DNA of 64,000 bases from Streptomyces clavuligerus (GTDB lineage: Bacteria; Actinomycetota; Actinomycetes; Streptomycetales; Streptomycetaceae): assembly GCF_005519465.1 (NCBI RefSeq), contig NZ_CP027858.1, positions 2,232,001-2,296,000 of the forward strand, in the 5' to 3' direction. The notes below the pieces were generated by a model that worked only from the letters and a program-made list of their open reading frames with translations, did not search any database and was not told the origin of the DNA. How positions within the stretch are numbered: position 1 is the stretch's first letter; the number at the start of each line of letters is the position of its first letter. Shown here piece after piece: positions 41,807-50,379 of this stretch. The translations under genes and the position numbers were made by a program.

Positions 41807-44800
41807 ATGCGGGACAGTCACCGGGCCGAAGCGGAAAGGCTCTTGGCACGCGCCGTGGAGGAGGAGACCCGGCGCCCGGACAGCCGGACGGACGCGCAGA
41901 CGCTGCTCGCGCGCGGCCGGGCGGCGCTCGACAGCATGGCGGCGGGCGCCGCCGACGAATACAGCGCGTACGAGGAGGCGCTGAGCGCGGACGAAGCCGC
42001 CAGGCAGCCGCTGTCCGCGCAGTTCAGCCGGGCGAAGATAGGAACTCCGGCGCTGGTGACGGCGGTCGCGGCGGCTGCCGCCGTCGGCGCCGATGTCGCG
42101 CTCGGCACGGCGACCGGCACCGCGCTGGGCGCCGGGGCGATCGTCGCGGCGGCCGGAGCCGCGACCACCGTCGTCAAGGCGACCGCCGCCCACTGGCCCG
42201 CCGCCCACCGCAGGGCCGGAGCGCTCGGCCAGCCCGGCGGCACCGAGCAGTTGCGGCTCCAGTGGCTCACCGCGCTGGAGGTGCGCGGCATCCGGCCCTT
42301 CCTGGACCAGCAGCGGATGCTCACGGCCGCCACCCGCGCCGACCGGCAGCCCGCGGGGGCGCCGTTGCGCGGCCGGGACCGCGGCGCGCTCGCCCGCCGC
42401 CGCTCCACCCTCGCGCACTCCTTCACCCAGCTTCCGGAACCGGAAGGTCCGTTCACGGGCCGCAGGGACGCGGTGGAGCAGATCGCCCAGTGGGTGCGGA
42501 CCGCGCGGGCCGCGACCGAGACCCGGCCCACCGTCGTCGTCCTGCACGGCCCGGCGGGCTCCGGCCGCACCGCACTCGCCCTGCGCGCGTCCCACCATCT
42601 CAAGGACCTGTTCCGGGGGGCGTGCCTGGTCGATCTGCGCGGCGCCAGCGGCCGTCCCCTCCCCACCCGGGACGCCCTGCTCCACCTCCTCAACCGGCTC
42701 GGCGCGCCCCGGGACCAGTTGCTCTTCCGCGAACGTTCCTCCGCCGAACAGCAGGTACGGCGGCTGGCCGAGGTGTACCACCAGCATCTGACCGGCCTCG
42801 CGGTGACCGTGGTCCTCGACGACGCGGCCGACCCCGAGCAGGTCCGCACCCTGATCCCGGAACGCTCCGACAGCCTGGTCCTGGTCACCGCGCCCGGACC
42901 GCTGGACCTGCCGGAGACCACCCCGGCGTGGGTGCACCACCTCCCGGTCGAGGCGCTGGACGGCGCCGGAGCGGGGGAGTTGCTGCGTTCCGTCGCGAAC
43001 GGCTCGCTCGACGACCCGTACGACGGCCAGGCCGAGGACCGGGTACGCGAACTCTGCGGCGGACTGCCGCTGGCGCTGCGGATCGCGGGCTCCTCGCTGG
43101 GGGCCGCCAGTACGCCGGGCGCGGCGGGCACACCGTGCGCGGCACGAGCCGCGCACGCGGCGGGCGCGACCGATACAACCGGCGCCGCCCGTACGGCGGA
43201 CGCACCGAGCACACCCGGCACGCCCGGCACCGTCCATGCGGCGGGCACACCGGATACGGCCGGTACCGCGAGCACCGCAGGCGGGCCGGGCGCCGCCGAT
43301 ACGGCGACGGCGGGTTCGGCCCACGCCGCCCACGCGGCGGACTCACCGGGCTCGGCGGATACGACCAGCACCGCCGACACGCCCGGCACCCTGGGCTCGG
43401 CCGGCAGCGCGAGTACCGCGGGTACCGCAGGGGCTGCCCGTGCGGCAGATGCATCGAGCACGCCCGGTACCGCAGGCACGGCAGACGCACCGGCCCCCGC
43501 CGGAGCCCCCGGAGCACCGCACGCCCCCGGAACACCCAGCGCACCTGGATCACCCGGCGCCACCAGCACCGCAGGCACCGCACACACCACCCGCCCCGGC
43601 GGCACCACCTCCCGCCCCGGCACCCGCACCCCCCAGCAGCTCGCCGACGGACTCGCCGCCCAGCCGGGCTCCGACCCCGTCGAGCGCGCCCTCTGGCTCC
43701 GCTACCGCGACCAGTCGGAGACCGGCCGCCGGCTGCTGCGGCGGCTCGCCCTCGCGGGGCGGGCGTCCCTCGGCGCCGCAGCCGCGGCGGCCCTGCTCGC
43801 GGCCGACGGGCAGGAGGCGCGGAAGCTGCTGGCCGAGCTGGCCGACGCCGGGCTGATCGACCGGGTGCGGTCCAGCCGCTACCGCCTCCACGACGCCGTC
43901 CGCGCCTTCGCGCGGGCCCGGCTCCGCGACGAGGAGGACGCCGCCGAGCGGACCGCCGCACAGGAGCGGCTGATCCAGAACTACGCGGATCTCGCCGGGG
44001 CCGTGACCCGGATGGTCGACGGCAAGATGTCCACCCGCGCGGGCCGGTTCGACGCGCACGGCTTCCCGTCCCTCGACTCCGCGCTGCGCTGGCTCGACGA
44101 GGAGTCCAGCTTCATCACCTCGGCGCTGCGCCACGCGGAGGGCGTGGACCAGCGCACGGTGCTCCGGCTGCTGGGCGCGCTCGCCGATCACTGTCTGCTC
44201 CGGGGCGACCTCTACCGCCTCGGCGAGATCAGCGAGCTGTCGCAGGCCGTCGGCCAGGGCGGGGGCGACTCGGGCCCGCTGGAGCGGTCGGTGCAGTGGC
44301 GCACCGGTATCGCGGCGCGTCAGCTCGGCGAGCTGGACAAGGCCCGCACCACGCTGTCGTCCGTCGTGGGCCGCTACCGCGACGAGCACAACGACGCGGG
44401 GACGGCGCTCGCGCTCTGCTCGCTCGGGATCACCCTGCACCACCAGGGCAATCTCACGGAGGCCGCGGCGAGGCTGACCGAGGCCGTCGCGCTCCAGGCA
44501 CCGGCCGGGCAGGCGGAGGACCGCGCCTGGTCGCTGCACGCGCTCGCGGCGGTCCGCCGGGACCAGGCCGATCTCGCCCGGGCCCGGTCCCTGCTGGCGA
44601 CCGCGCTGGAGCTGCACCGCGAGGGCGAGTCCCTGCACGGCGAGGCGTGGACGCACTTCCAGCTCGGCCAGGTGTATCTGCGGATGGGCACGGTCCCGGA
44701 GGCCGAGACGGAGCTGCGCACCGCTCTGGAGCTGTACGGGCGGACGGGCGACGGACGCGGTGAGGCGTGGGCGCTGACCCAGCTCGCGCGGGCCCGGCTG

Positions 44801-45547
44801 GTGGACGGCGAGCCCTCGGCGGCGGTGGACGGGCTGCGGGAGGCGCTGGCCGGCCATCGGGAGAACGAGGACGTGCGCGGTGAGGCATGGACCCTGTACT
44901 ACCTGGGGCAGGCGCTGGAGGAGCAGGGCGATCTCGACCGGGCGGTACGGGAGCTGGAACGGGCCCGCACGATGTTCTCCCGGATGCGCGACGTGTACGG
45001 GCTGGCCTGCGCCCGTCATCACTCGGGACGGGTCACCCGGGACCAGCGGGCCGCGCGGACGGGCAACCTCCGCAACTCCGGTTTCGCCCGTCAGCTCCTC
45101 GTGGACTGCCGCAATGACTTCCGCCGGATCGGCGTCGCCCATGGCGAGGCATGGACCTGTCTGGAACTCGCCCTGATCGACGCGGGCAACCACCGTACCG
45201 AGCAGGCGCTGGCGCTCTGTGACGAGGCGGTGGCGCTCTTCGCCTCGTACGAGGACGCGCGCGGCGGCGACTGGGCCCGGTTCCTGCGGTGCACGCTGCT
45301 GCCGTACGCGTCGCCCGGCGGGGTCGAGGTGGGGACGGTCGTCGCGCAGGAGGAGCTGTCCCGGCTGGTCCTGGCGAAGCACCCCGCACGGGACGGAAAG
45401 CTGGAAGACTGCGCCGGGGCGCTGGGCGTGGTGCTGGAGCGCGGGGTCCGGCTGGAGGACGGCTGGCAGGCGTGGCAGCTCGGCCTGGTGCCGAACCGGC
45501 ACGCGCGGGAGGTCATGGGCGTCCCGGTGGACCGCCCGACGGCCTGA
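41807..45547 (+). CDS. STAND-family NB-ARC/TPR ATPase with a 175-residue Ala/Thr/Gly/Pro insert
   Basis: A 1246-residue signalling-type ATPase. Residues 1-80 are helical; 78-125 is a strongly hydrophobic Ala/Gly/Val stretch that may be membrane-embedded. The NTPase carries Walker A VVLHGPAGSGRTAL (about 245-257), Walker B LAVTVVLDDAAD (331-342) and the GxP motif LCGGLPLALRIAG (417-429). The winged-helix region (RTPQQLADGLAAQP..YRLHDAVRAFARARL) normally follows at once, but residues 432-606 form a low-complexity insert. C-terminal tetratricopeptide repeats start near residue 825 (ARQLGELDKARTTLSS, SLGITLHHQGNLTEAAARLTEAV and later units). It has no obvious effector domain. Streptomyces proteins of this form include regulators and defence proteins; which applies here is unknown. 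The ATG follows gggaggggg. Confidence 0.87.
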   Translation: MRDSHRAEAERLLARAVEEETRRPDSRTDAQTLLARGRAALDSMAAGAADEYSAYEEALSADEAARQPLSAQFSRAKIGTPALVTAVAAAAAVGADVALGTATGTALGAGAIVAAAGAATTVVKATAAHWPAAHRRAGALGQPGGTEQLRLQWLTALEVRGIRPFLDQQRMLTAATRADRQPAGAPLRGRDRGALARRRSTLAHSFTQLPEPEGPFTGRRDAVEQIAQWVRTARAATETRPTVVVLHGPAGSGRTALALRASHHLKDLFRGACLVDLRGASGRPLPTRDALLHLLNRLGAPRDQLLFRERSSAEQQVRRLAEVYHQHLTGLAVTVVLDDAADPEQVRTLIPERSDSLVLVTAPGPLDLPETTPAWVHHLPVEALDGAGAGELLRSVANGSLDDPYDGQAEDRVRELCGGLPLALRIAGSSLGAASTPGAAGTPCAARAAHAAGATDTTGAARTADAPSTPGTPGTVHAAGTPDTAGTASTAGGPGAADTATAGSAHAAHAADSPGSADTTSTADTPGTLGSAGSASTAGTAGAARAADASSTPGTAGTADAPAPAGAPGAPHAPGTPSAPGSPGATSTAGTAHTTRPGGTTSRPGTRTPQQLADGLAAQPGSDPVERALWLRYRDQSETGRRLLRRLALAGRASLGAAAAAALLAADGQEARKLLAELADAGLIDRVRSSRYRLHDAVRAFARARLRDEEDAAERTAAQERLIQNYADLAGAVTRMVDGKMSTRAGRFDAHGFPSLDSALRWLDEESSFITSALRHAEGVDQRTVLRLLGALADHCLLRGDLYRLGEISELSQAVGQGGGDSGPLERSVQWRTGIAARQLGELDKARTTLSSVVGRYRDEHNDAGTALALCSLGITLHHQGNLTEAAARLTEAVALQAPAGQAEDRAWSLHALAAVRRDQADLARARSLLATALELHREGESLHGEAWTHFQLGQVYLRMGTVPEAETELRTALELYGRTGDGRGEAWALTQLARARLVDGEPSAAVDGLREALAGHRENEDVRGEAWTLYYLGQALEEQGDLDRAVRELERARTMFSRMRDVYGLACARHHSGRVTRDQRAARTGNLRNSGFARQLLVDCRNDFRRIGVAHGEAWTCLELALIDAGNHRTEQALALCDEAVALFASYEDARGGDWARFLRCTLLPYASPGGVEVGTVVAQEELSRLVLAKHPARDGKLEDCAGALGVVLERGVRLEDGWQAWQLGLVPNRHAREVMGVPVDRPTA
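43100..43626 (+). repeat. Low-complexity coding repeat in the STAND ATPase
   Basis: Roughly 58 degenerate nine-base units encode three-residue steps such as AGT, PGT, STA and AGA. The stretch is almost free of charged residues apart from scattered Asp, Arg and His. It starts right after the GLPLA motif. Confidence 0.85.
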
Positions 45548-45584
45548 GGGCCACGGAGGTACAGGGGTACGGACAACGCACGGA

Positions 45585-45619
45585 CCGGCCCGGAGGCGGG
45601 GTGACCGCCTCCGGGCCGG
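45585..45619. terminator. Bidirectional terminator between STAND ATPase and small membrane protein
   Basis: Perfect 15-bp arms 45585-45599 and 45605-45619 with a ggtga loop between convergent genes. No U-tract. Confidence 0.8.
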
Positions 45620-45672
45620 CCGGGCGTCCGGTCCGGGTCGGCCCCGCACGCGCGGAGCGGACCCGGACCGGG

Positions 45673-46032
45673 TCAGACCTTCTTCGTGGCCTTCGCGGCT
45701 TTTGTGGTCTTCGTCGCCTTCGCGGCCGTGGTCGTGGTCGTGGTCGTGGTGACCTCGGCGGCCCCGGCCCCGCTCTTCACCGCCGGGCGCGCGGCGGTTC
45801 CGGCAACGGCACCGGAACCGGTGCCGTTGCCCGTGCTCTTCTCCGGCGCCGGGGAATCCTCGAAGTTGATCCGGCCCATGTGCCGGTTCAGGGACTTCAT
45901 CAGGAACCAGACGCCCACGGCCAGCGCGGCGAAGACCAGGAAGCCGAGGACACCCGGGGTGACCTTGTTCTTGTCCAGCTCCTTGGCCAGCGTGGCCGCG
46001 TGGATCATTGCGAGGTTTGCGCTTCCGCTCAT
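45673..46032 (-). CDS. Small single-pass membrane protein coupled to mca
   Basis: A 119-residue protein. NKVTPGVLGFLVFAALAVGVWFLMKSLNRHMGRINFED contains one transmembrane helix followed by a basic-then-acidic juxtamembrane segment; the C-terminal half is a Thr/Ala/Lys-rich low-complexity tail with eight Thr in a row. The start is probably the ATG at 46032, one base after the mca stop (TGA-T-ATG); an ATG at 46041 inside mca is also possible. From memory the neighbour of mca in S. coelicolor is similar. Function unknown. Confidence 0.8.
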   Translation of the reverse strand: MSGSANLAMIHAATLAKELDKNKVTPGVLGFLVFAALAVGVWFLMKSLNRHMGRINFEDSPAPEKSTGNGTGSGAVAGTAARPAVKSGAGAAEVTTTTTTTTAAKATKTTKAAKATKKV

Positions 46033-46033
46033 A

Positions 46034-46915
46034 TCAGGCATTCTCGCGGATGCCCGCGAAGAGGTCGTCCTCGGGGAGGGAGGTATCGACGAGCGACTTC
46101 GCGAGCTCGTACTCCTCCGTCGGCCAGACCTCCCGCTGAAGCTCCAGCGGCACCCGGAACCAGCCCCCGTCGGGGTCGATCTGGGTGGCGTGCGCGATCA
46201 GCGCCTTGTCCCGGATCTCGAAGAAGTCCCCGCAGGGAACGTAGGTGGTCAGGGTGCGTTCGGCGCGCTCGAACTCCTTCCAGCGCTCCAGCCACTCCCC
46301 GTACGGGGACTCCATGCCGCGCGCCAGCAGCGCCTCGTGCAGCGCGACCGTGCGGGGGCGGTTGAAGCCCTGGTTGTAGTAGAGCTTCTGCGGCTGGAAG
46401 ACGGGTCCGTACTCGTCCTCGGGGAAGCGCTCGGCGTCCGCCGCGCCGTCGAAGGCCACCATCGTGATCTTGTGGGTCATGATGTGGTCGGGGTGCGGAT
46501 AGCCGCCGTTCTCGTCATAGGTGGTGATCACCTGGGGACGGAAGGACCGGATGGAGCGCACCAGCCGGGCCGCCGCGGTCTCCACGTCCTCCAGGGCGAA
46601 GCAGCCCTCGGGCAGCGGGGGCAGCGGGTCGCCCTCGGGCAGCCCGGAGTCGACGAAGCCCAGCCACTCCTGGCTGACGCCGAGGATCTCGCGGGCCTCG
46701 TCCATCTCCTTGCGGCGGACCTCGTGGATGTTCTCCTCGATATAGGTGTCGCCCTGGAGCTTGGGGTTGAGGATGGAGCCGCGCTCGCCGCCCGTGCAGG
46801 TCACGACCAGCACGTCCACCCCCTCGGACACATACTTGGCCATCGTGGCCGCGCCCTTGCTCGACTCGTCGTCAGGGTGGGCGTGAACGGCCATCAGTCG
46901 CAGCTGCTCAGTCAA
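46034..46915 (-). CDS. mca: Mycothiol S-conjugate amidase
   Basis: A 293-residue zinc amidase (LmbE/PIG-L family) that cleaves mycothiol S-conjugates to a mercapturic acid and GlcN-Ins for detoxification. The zinc motif is AVHAHPDDESS (HPDD) with a further His in GYPHPDHIMTHKI. VVTCTGGERGSILN and the Mca-typical EWLGFVDSGLPEGDPLPPLPEGCF distinguish it from MshB. I chose the TTG at 46915 because LTEQLRLMAVHAHPDD matches the family start and gaggaacg is eight bases upstream; longer starts lack this. Confidence 0.94.
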   Translation of the reverse strand: MTEQLRLMAVHAHPDDESSKGAATMAKYVSEGVDVLVVTCTGGERGSILNPKLQGDTYIEENIHEVRRKEMDEAREILGVSQEWLGFVDSGLPEGDPLPPLPEGCFALEDVETAAARLVRSIRSFRPQVITTYDENGGYPHPDHIMTHKITMVAFDGAADAERFPEDEYGPVFQPQKLYYNQGFNRPRTVALHEALLARGMESPYGEWLERWKEFERAERTLTTYVPCGDFFEIRDKALIAHATQIDPDGGWFRVPLELQREVWPTEEYELAKSLVDTSLPEDDLFAGIRENA

Positions 46916-47133
46916 GACTCGTTCCTCAATGATTCGTCGCGGGCCGCCGGAACCGCTCCGCGGGACGGGGTGGCGGTCGGTGGGCGGCGGGCAGGCTTCT
47001 ATAGTGACCGAATCAGGGGACGGAAAAATTCCTGGTCCCCTCCGGGACGGAGTATCACGGAGAATCACCGGGTGGACCCGCCGGAGACGTCTGGAAGGTC
47101 CTGGATGCCCGTCCCCCGCCGAGAGGAACGACC

Positions 47134-47538
47134 ATGAGCGCGGTGCGTGAGCAGCTTCCCGAGGGCCGGTACGGCCGCTCGGCCGACGAGCGTGCCGACC
47201 GCCGGCTGAAGATCCTCGGCGCGGTGCTCGGTACGGGCTTCCTCGCGATGGTCGCGTGGTTCGGGTACGACCACATCGCGGAGCAGAAGATCAGCGCCGA
47301 GGTGATCAAGTTCGATGTGGCCTCGGACTCCGAGGTCCAGATCCATCTGGAGATCCGCAAGGGCGAGGACACCACGGGGACCTGTACGGTGCGCTCCCGC
47401 GCGCGCGACGGCGCCGAGGTGGGACGGGTGGATGTCCCGGTGGAGCGGACGGGCACCACCCGGATCGACGAGGTCGCCACGATCCGCACCACCGCGAAGG
47501 CGACCAGCGCCGAACTGGTCCAGTGCGCGGCCCGGTAG
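47134..47538 (+). CDS. DUF4307 membrane protein
   Basis: A 134-residue protein with one transmembrane helix (about residues 26-46) after a basic N-terminus EGRYGRSADERADRRLK, then an extracytoplasmic beta-rich domain with VQIHLEIRKGEDTTGTCTVRSRARDGAEVG. This is the DUF4307 pattern of actinobacteria. ATG follows gagaggaacg. It is divergent from mca; from memory this gene pair is conserved. Function unknown. Confidence 0.88.
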   Translation: MSAVREQLPEGRYGRSADERADRRLKILGAVLGTGFLAMVAWFGYDHIAEQKISAEVIKFDVASDSEVQIHLEIRKGEDTTGTCTVRSRARDGAEVGRVDVPVERTGTTRIDEVATIRTTAKATSAELVQCAAR

Positions 47539-47719
47539 GTCCGCACCTCCCATTCCTCTCTGGAACCAGCGCCTGACCTGCGCTGACGTAATTCTGATGG
47601 TTTTTGTCCTCCCCCTTCTGCCGCGAAATTGTTAGGCTCGTGGTTTCGCCCATCCGTGATGGCTGCATGCTTCTGGGTAGGGCGATGCTTTGTATTCCCA
47701 GTACCGACGAGGAGCACCT

Positions 47720-48217
47720 GTGACCCAGACCAGCGAGAACGTCACCTGGCTCACCCAGGAGGCGTACAACCAGCTCAAGGCCGAGCTGGAGCACCTGTCT
47801 GGTCCCGCGCGCGTCGAGATCGCCAAGAAGATCGAGGCCGCGCGCGAGGAAGGGGACCTGCGGGAGAACGGCGGGTACCACGCGGCCAAGGAGGAGCAGG
47901 GCAAGCAGGAGCTTCGCGTGCGCCAGCTGACCCAGCTCCTGGACAGCGCGAAGGTCGGCGAGGCCCCCGCGGACGACGGCGTCGTGGAGCCGGGCATGGT
48001 CGTGACGATCGCCTTCGACGGCGACGAGGACGACACGCTGACCTTCCTGATGGCCTCGCGCGAGTACGCCAGCTCGAACATCGAGACGTACTCCCCGCAG
48101 TCCCCGCTGGGCACAGGTGTCAACGGCAAGAAGGTCGGTGACACGGCGGAGTACGAGCTGCCGAACGGCAGCCAGGCGATGGTGAAGATCCTCGCCGCGA
48201 AGCCGTACACCGCCTGA
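47720..48217 (+). CDS. greA: Transcription elongation factor GreA
   Basis: A 165-residue protein that binds RNA polymerase and stimulates cleavage of backtracked transcripts. The coiled-coil N-domain holds VTWLTQEAYNQLKAELEHL and the tip motif EEGDLRENGGYHAAKEEQG with the acidic DLREN residues. The C-terminal FKBP-like domain ends VGDTAEYELPNGSQAMVKILAAKP. The start is the GTG at 47720 after cgaggagc. The ATG at 47690 lies upstream of that site and is rejected. Confidence 0.95.
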   Translation: MTQTSENVTWLTQEAYNQLKAELEHLSGPARVEIAKKIEAAREEGDLRENGGYHAAKEEQGKQELRVRQLTQLLDSAKVGEAPADDGVVEPGMVVTIAFDGDEDDTLTFLMASREYASSNIETYSPQSPLGTGVNGKKVGDTAEYELPNGSQAMVKILAAKPYTA

Positions 48218-48237
48218 CGCCACCGTTCGGACGACAA

Positions 48238-48268
48238 AAGGGCCCCGGGGATTCGCCCCGGGGCCCTT
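48238..48268. terminator. Bidirectional terminator after greA
   Basis: Perfect 13-bp arms aagggccccgggg (48238-48250) and its complement (48256-48268) with an attcg loop, between greA and the convergent UTRA gene. Confidence 0.85.
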
Positions 48269-48301
48269 CGCCTTTCCCTCTTCGCCCCTTCGCCTCTTCG
48301 C

Positions 48302-48850
48302 CTAGGCCGGGAAGTCGTACTCCAGGATGTACGCGGCGGAGTCCAGCACCATCTCATTGACCTCGACGGCCCGCCCGTCGCCGGTGTACGCGGTCCGCGC
48401 GACCAGCACGACGGGCGTCCCGCTGCCGAGCCCCAGCCGCCCGGCCTCCTCCGGCGAGGGCATCCGCGCCCGGACCTCCTCCCGGAAGCGGACGGGGGCG
48501 CACCCCAGGTCCGCGAGCCGGGCGTAGATCCCGCCGGGGCCGGGGTTCTCCCAGGTGATGGGCGTTCCGGCGACCAGGTCGGCGGACAGGTACGAGGTGG
48601 CGAGGAGGACGGGCTTCCCGTCGAGGCTGTAGCGCCGCGAACGGGTGCAGAGGCGTTCGCCGGGAGCGATGCCCAGCACCCCGGCCATCCGCTCGGGCGC
48701 GTCCGCCTCCCCGACGGCGATCTGATCCACGACGAGCTTCCGGCCGCCGAGATCCGCGTCCCAGACGGTCCGCCCGGCATCCCGATCCGCACGGGAGAGC
48801 CGGGCGATGCCGTGCCGCCGGAGTGGCTGCCGACAGTCGTCTCCGGTCAT
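48302..48850 (-). CDS. UTRA-domain protein lacking the GntR DNA-binding domain
   Basis: A 182-residue protein. Residues 25-180 form a UTRA ligand-binding domain: VVDQIAVGEADAPERMAGVLGIAPGE, RRYSLDGKPVLLATSYLSADL and YTGDGRAVEVNEMVLDSAAYILEYDF. The 60-residue winged helix that usually precedes UTRA is absent; the first 24 residues are basic. The gene lies 17 bases after a complete GntR/UTRA gene and should be co-translated. It may sense a ligand or form a heterodimer with that regulator. The ATG at 48850 follows agggaagggg. Confidence 0.82.
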   Translation of the reverse strand: MTGDDCRQPLRRHGIARLSRADRDAGRTVWDADLGGRKLVVDQIAVGEADAPERMAGVLGIAPGERLCTRSRRYSLDGKPVLLATSYLSADLVAGTPITWENPGPGGIYARLADLGCAPVRFREEVRARMPSPEEAGRLGLGSGTPVVLVARTAYTGDGRAVEVNEMVLDSAAYILEYDFPA

Positions 48851-48867
48851 CGTCCCGGCCCCTTCCC

Positions 48868-49605
48868 TCACGGGATGTCGCCTTCGGCGGACAGCTCGCG
48901 CCCCGGGCCGAGGAAGTCCGTCGCGTACTCCGTCACCTCGCCGTGCTGGTCCCAGTAGAGATTGCTCCACATCAGCACGGGCTCACCCGCCGCCACGCCG
49001 AGCAGCGGAGCGATGTCCCCGGGGGCGCGGCGCAGGGTGATCGCGTCCCGGCGGCGGACGGCGCGGCGGCCGGTGCGGTCCTCGACGAGGCCGAAGGTCA
49101 TGGTGGGCAGCGGCTCGGGAGTGAGCAGCTCGGGAGCGCTCTCGGCGAGAGCCCCGGGCAGCCAGGAGATCGAGACGGCGACCGTCCCCCGCTCGTCCAG
49201 ATAACGGCGCCGCCGCCGGACGACCGGTATCCCCTCGGCCACCCCGAGCGCGGCGGCCACCTCGCCCGGCGCCGGTTCGAGCCCGGCGCCGATGACCTCG
49301 ACGGACTCCCCCGGCCGCACACCGGTGCCGCCGACCCGGAGCATCCGCAGCCGCTCCGGCCCCGTGGTCAGCTTCCGTCCCAGATCGGCGAAGGTTCCCT
49401 GGGTGGACGAGCGCACATACCCCTCTGCCTGAAGTTGCTTGATCCCCTTCGCGGCGGTCGCGGTGGCCACGCCCCACTCGGCGGAGATCTCCGTGATCGA
49501 CGGCAGCTTCTCCCCCGCACCGATCTCCCCGTCGACGATCCGCTGTCGGAAGTGGTTCGCGATCTGCATGAACGGCGGCAGTTCCCGCCGGACGCGCGGC
49601 GCCAT
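48868..49605 (-). CDS. GntR/HutC-family regulator with UTRA domain
   Basis: A 245-residue regulator. The winged helix covers PFMQIANHFRQRIVDGEIGAGEKLPSITEISAEWGVATATAAKGIKQLQAEGYV; the UTRA domain runs from about 85 to 235. Ligand-binding features include VVRRRRRYLDERGTVAVSISWLPG and SNLYWDQHGEVTEYATDF. It is divergent from a Cys-rich gene, and the 127-base space between them contains CTAG-based palindromes that should be its operators. This layout resembles regulators of actinobacterial plasmids and integrative elements, but no transfer gene is present. Confidence 0.9.
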   Translation of the reverse strand: MAPRVRRELPPFMQIANHFRQRIVDGEIGAGEKLPSITEISAEWGVATATAAKGIKQLQAEGYVRSSTQGTFADLGRKLTTGPERLRMLRVGGTGVRPGESVEVIGAGLEPAPGEVAAALGVAEGIPVVRRRRRYLDERGTVAVSISWLPGALAESAPELLTPEPLPTMTFGLVEDRTGRRAVRRRDAITLRRAPGDIAPLLGVAAGEPVLMWSNLYWDQHGEVTEYATDFLGPGRELSAEGDIP

Positions 49606-49627
49606 CTTGGCCTCCAGTATTCGCGTA

Positions 49628-49708
49628 CTAGTTCACTAGAGCAGCCTACCCAGGGGTCCACTTGACGAACGCATGCTAGTACACGAAGACTTCATCGTGA
49701 GCTAGCAT
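49628..49708. promoter_or_regulatory. CTAG-type operator cluster between the GntR gene and the Cys-rich gene
   Basis: CTAGT-TC-ACTAG (49628-49639) is a perfect palindrome. ATGCTAGT (49673-49680) and GCTAGCAT (49701-49708) form a wider inverted pair with one mismatch. Together they give four ctag half-sites across the divergent promoters. Confidence 0.7.
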
Positions 49709-49732
49709 ACGACTGCGCACAGGAGGCCCGGC

Positions 49733-50344
49733 ATGCCCTCAGCGGGAGAAGCGAGAGTCCCCGTCGTCCCCTACATCACGACCTGGTCGTCCGAACAGAC
49801 CATCCCCACCCGCATCGTCACCCGCGGCGCCGGCATCGGCTACGCCGACGAAACCCTGTACGACCGCGACGCGGACGGCGTGCTCTGGGCGCGGGTCAGC
49901 TCATCGCCGGGCCGGGGCAGGCCCGAGTTCGGGCAGGTGCACGCGTTGCGGCAGCGGCGGGCGATGCGGAAGCTGCTGTGTCAGGTGTGCGGAAAACCCG
50001 CCGACCGGGACGAGCGGGGGACGCTGTGGCTGCTCGGGGAGCCCGAGCCCGATCTCATCACCCCGCATCCGCCGCTCTGCATGCCGTGCGCTCTGCACTC
50101 CCTGCGCGTCTGCCCCCATCTGCGCAGGCGGCACGTGGCTCTGCGGGCGCGGTCCTGCACACCCGCCGGGGTGCACGGCATCGTCTACCGCCCGGGGCGG
50201 CCCCTGCCGGAGATCGAGACCTACGGGGGGCTGCTCCACGGCGACCCGCGGATCGCGTGGACCCGGGCTTCGCAGATGCTGATGCGACTGGAGGAGTGCA
50301 CCGTCGTCCGGCTGAAAACGCCGGTGCCCGCCGCGTCCCCGTGA
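49733..50344 (+). CDS. Cys-rich protein with possible zinc knuckles, unknown function
   Basis: A 203-residue cytosolic protein. LLCQVCGKPADR and LCMPCALHSLRVCPHLRRRH give CxxC pairs and His residues at about 81-136 that could bind zinc. The remainder has no recognised fold; PYITTWSSEQTIP and IETYGGLLHGDPRIAWTRASQML look conserved. Strong ggagg precedes the ATG. It is divergent from the GntR regulator, which probably controls it. Similar arrangements occur beside integrated elements in Streptomyces as I remember, but there is no integrase here. Confidence 0.75.
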   Translation: MPSAGEARVPVVPYITTWSSEQTIPTRIVTRGAGIGYADETLYDRDADGVLWARVSSSPGRGRPEFGQVHALRQRRAMRKLLCQVCGKPADRDERGTLWLLGEPEPDLITPHPPLCMPCALHSLRVCPHLRRRHVALRARSCTPAGVHGIVYRPGRPLPEIETYGGLLHGDPRIAWTRASQMLMRLEECTVVRLKTPVPAASP

Positions 50345-50360
50345 ACGCGGCGGGCACCGG
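50321..50360. terminator. Terminator overlapping the stop of the Cys-rich gene
   Basis: Perfect 16-bp arms 50321-50336 and 50345-50360 with an 8-base loop that contains the stop codon. It lies before the convergent ABC permease gene. Confidence 0.8.
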
Positions 50361-50379
50361 AGCCCAAGGAGCGGGCGGG

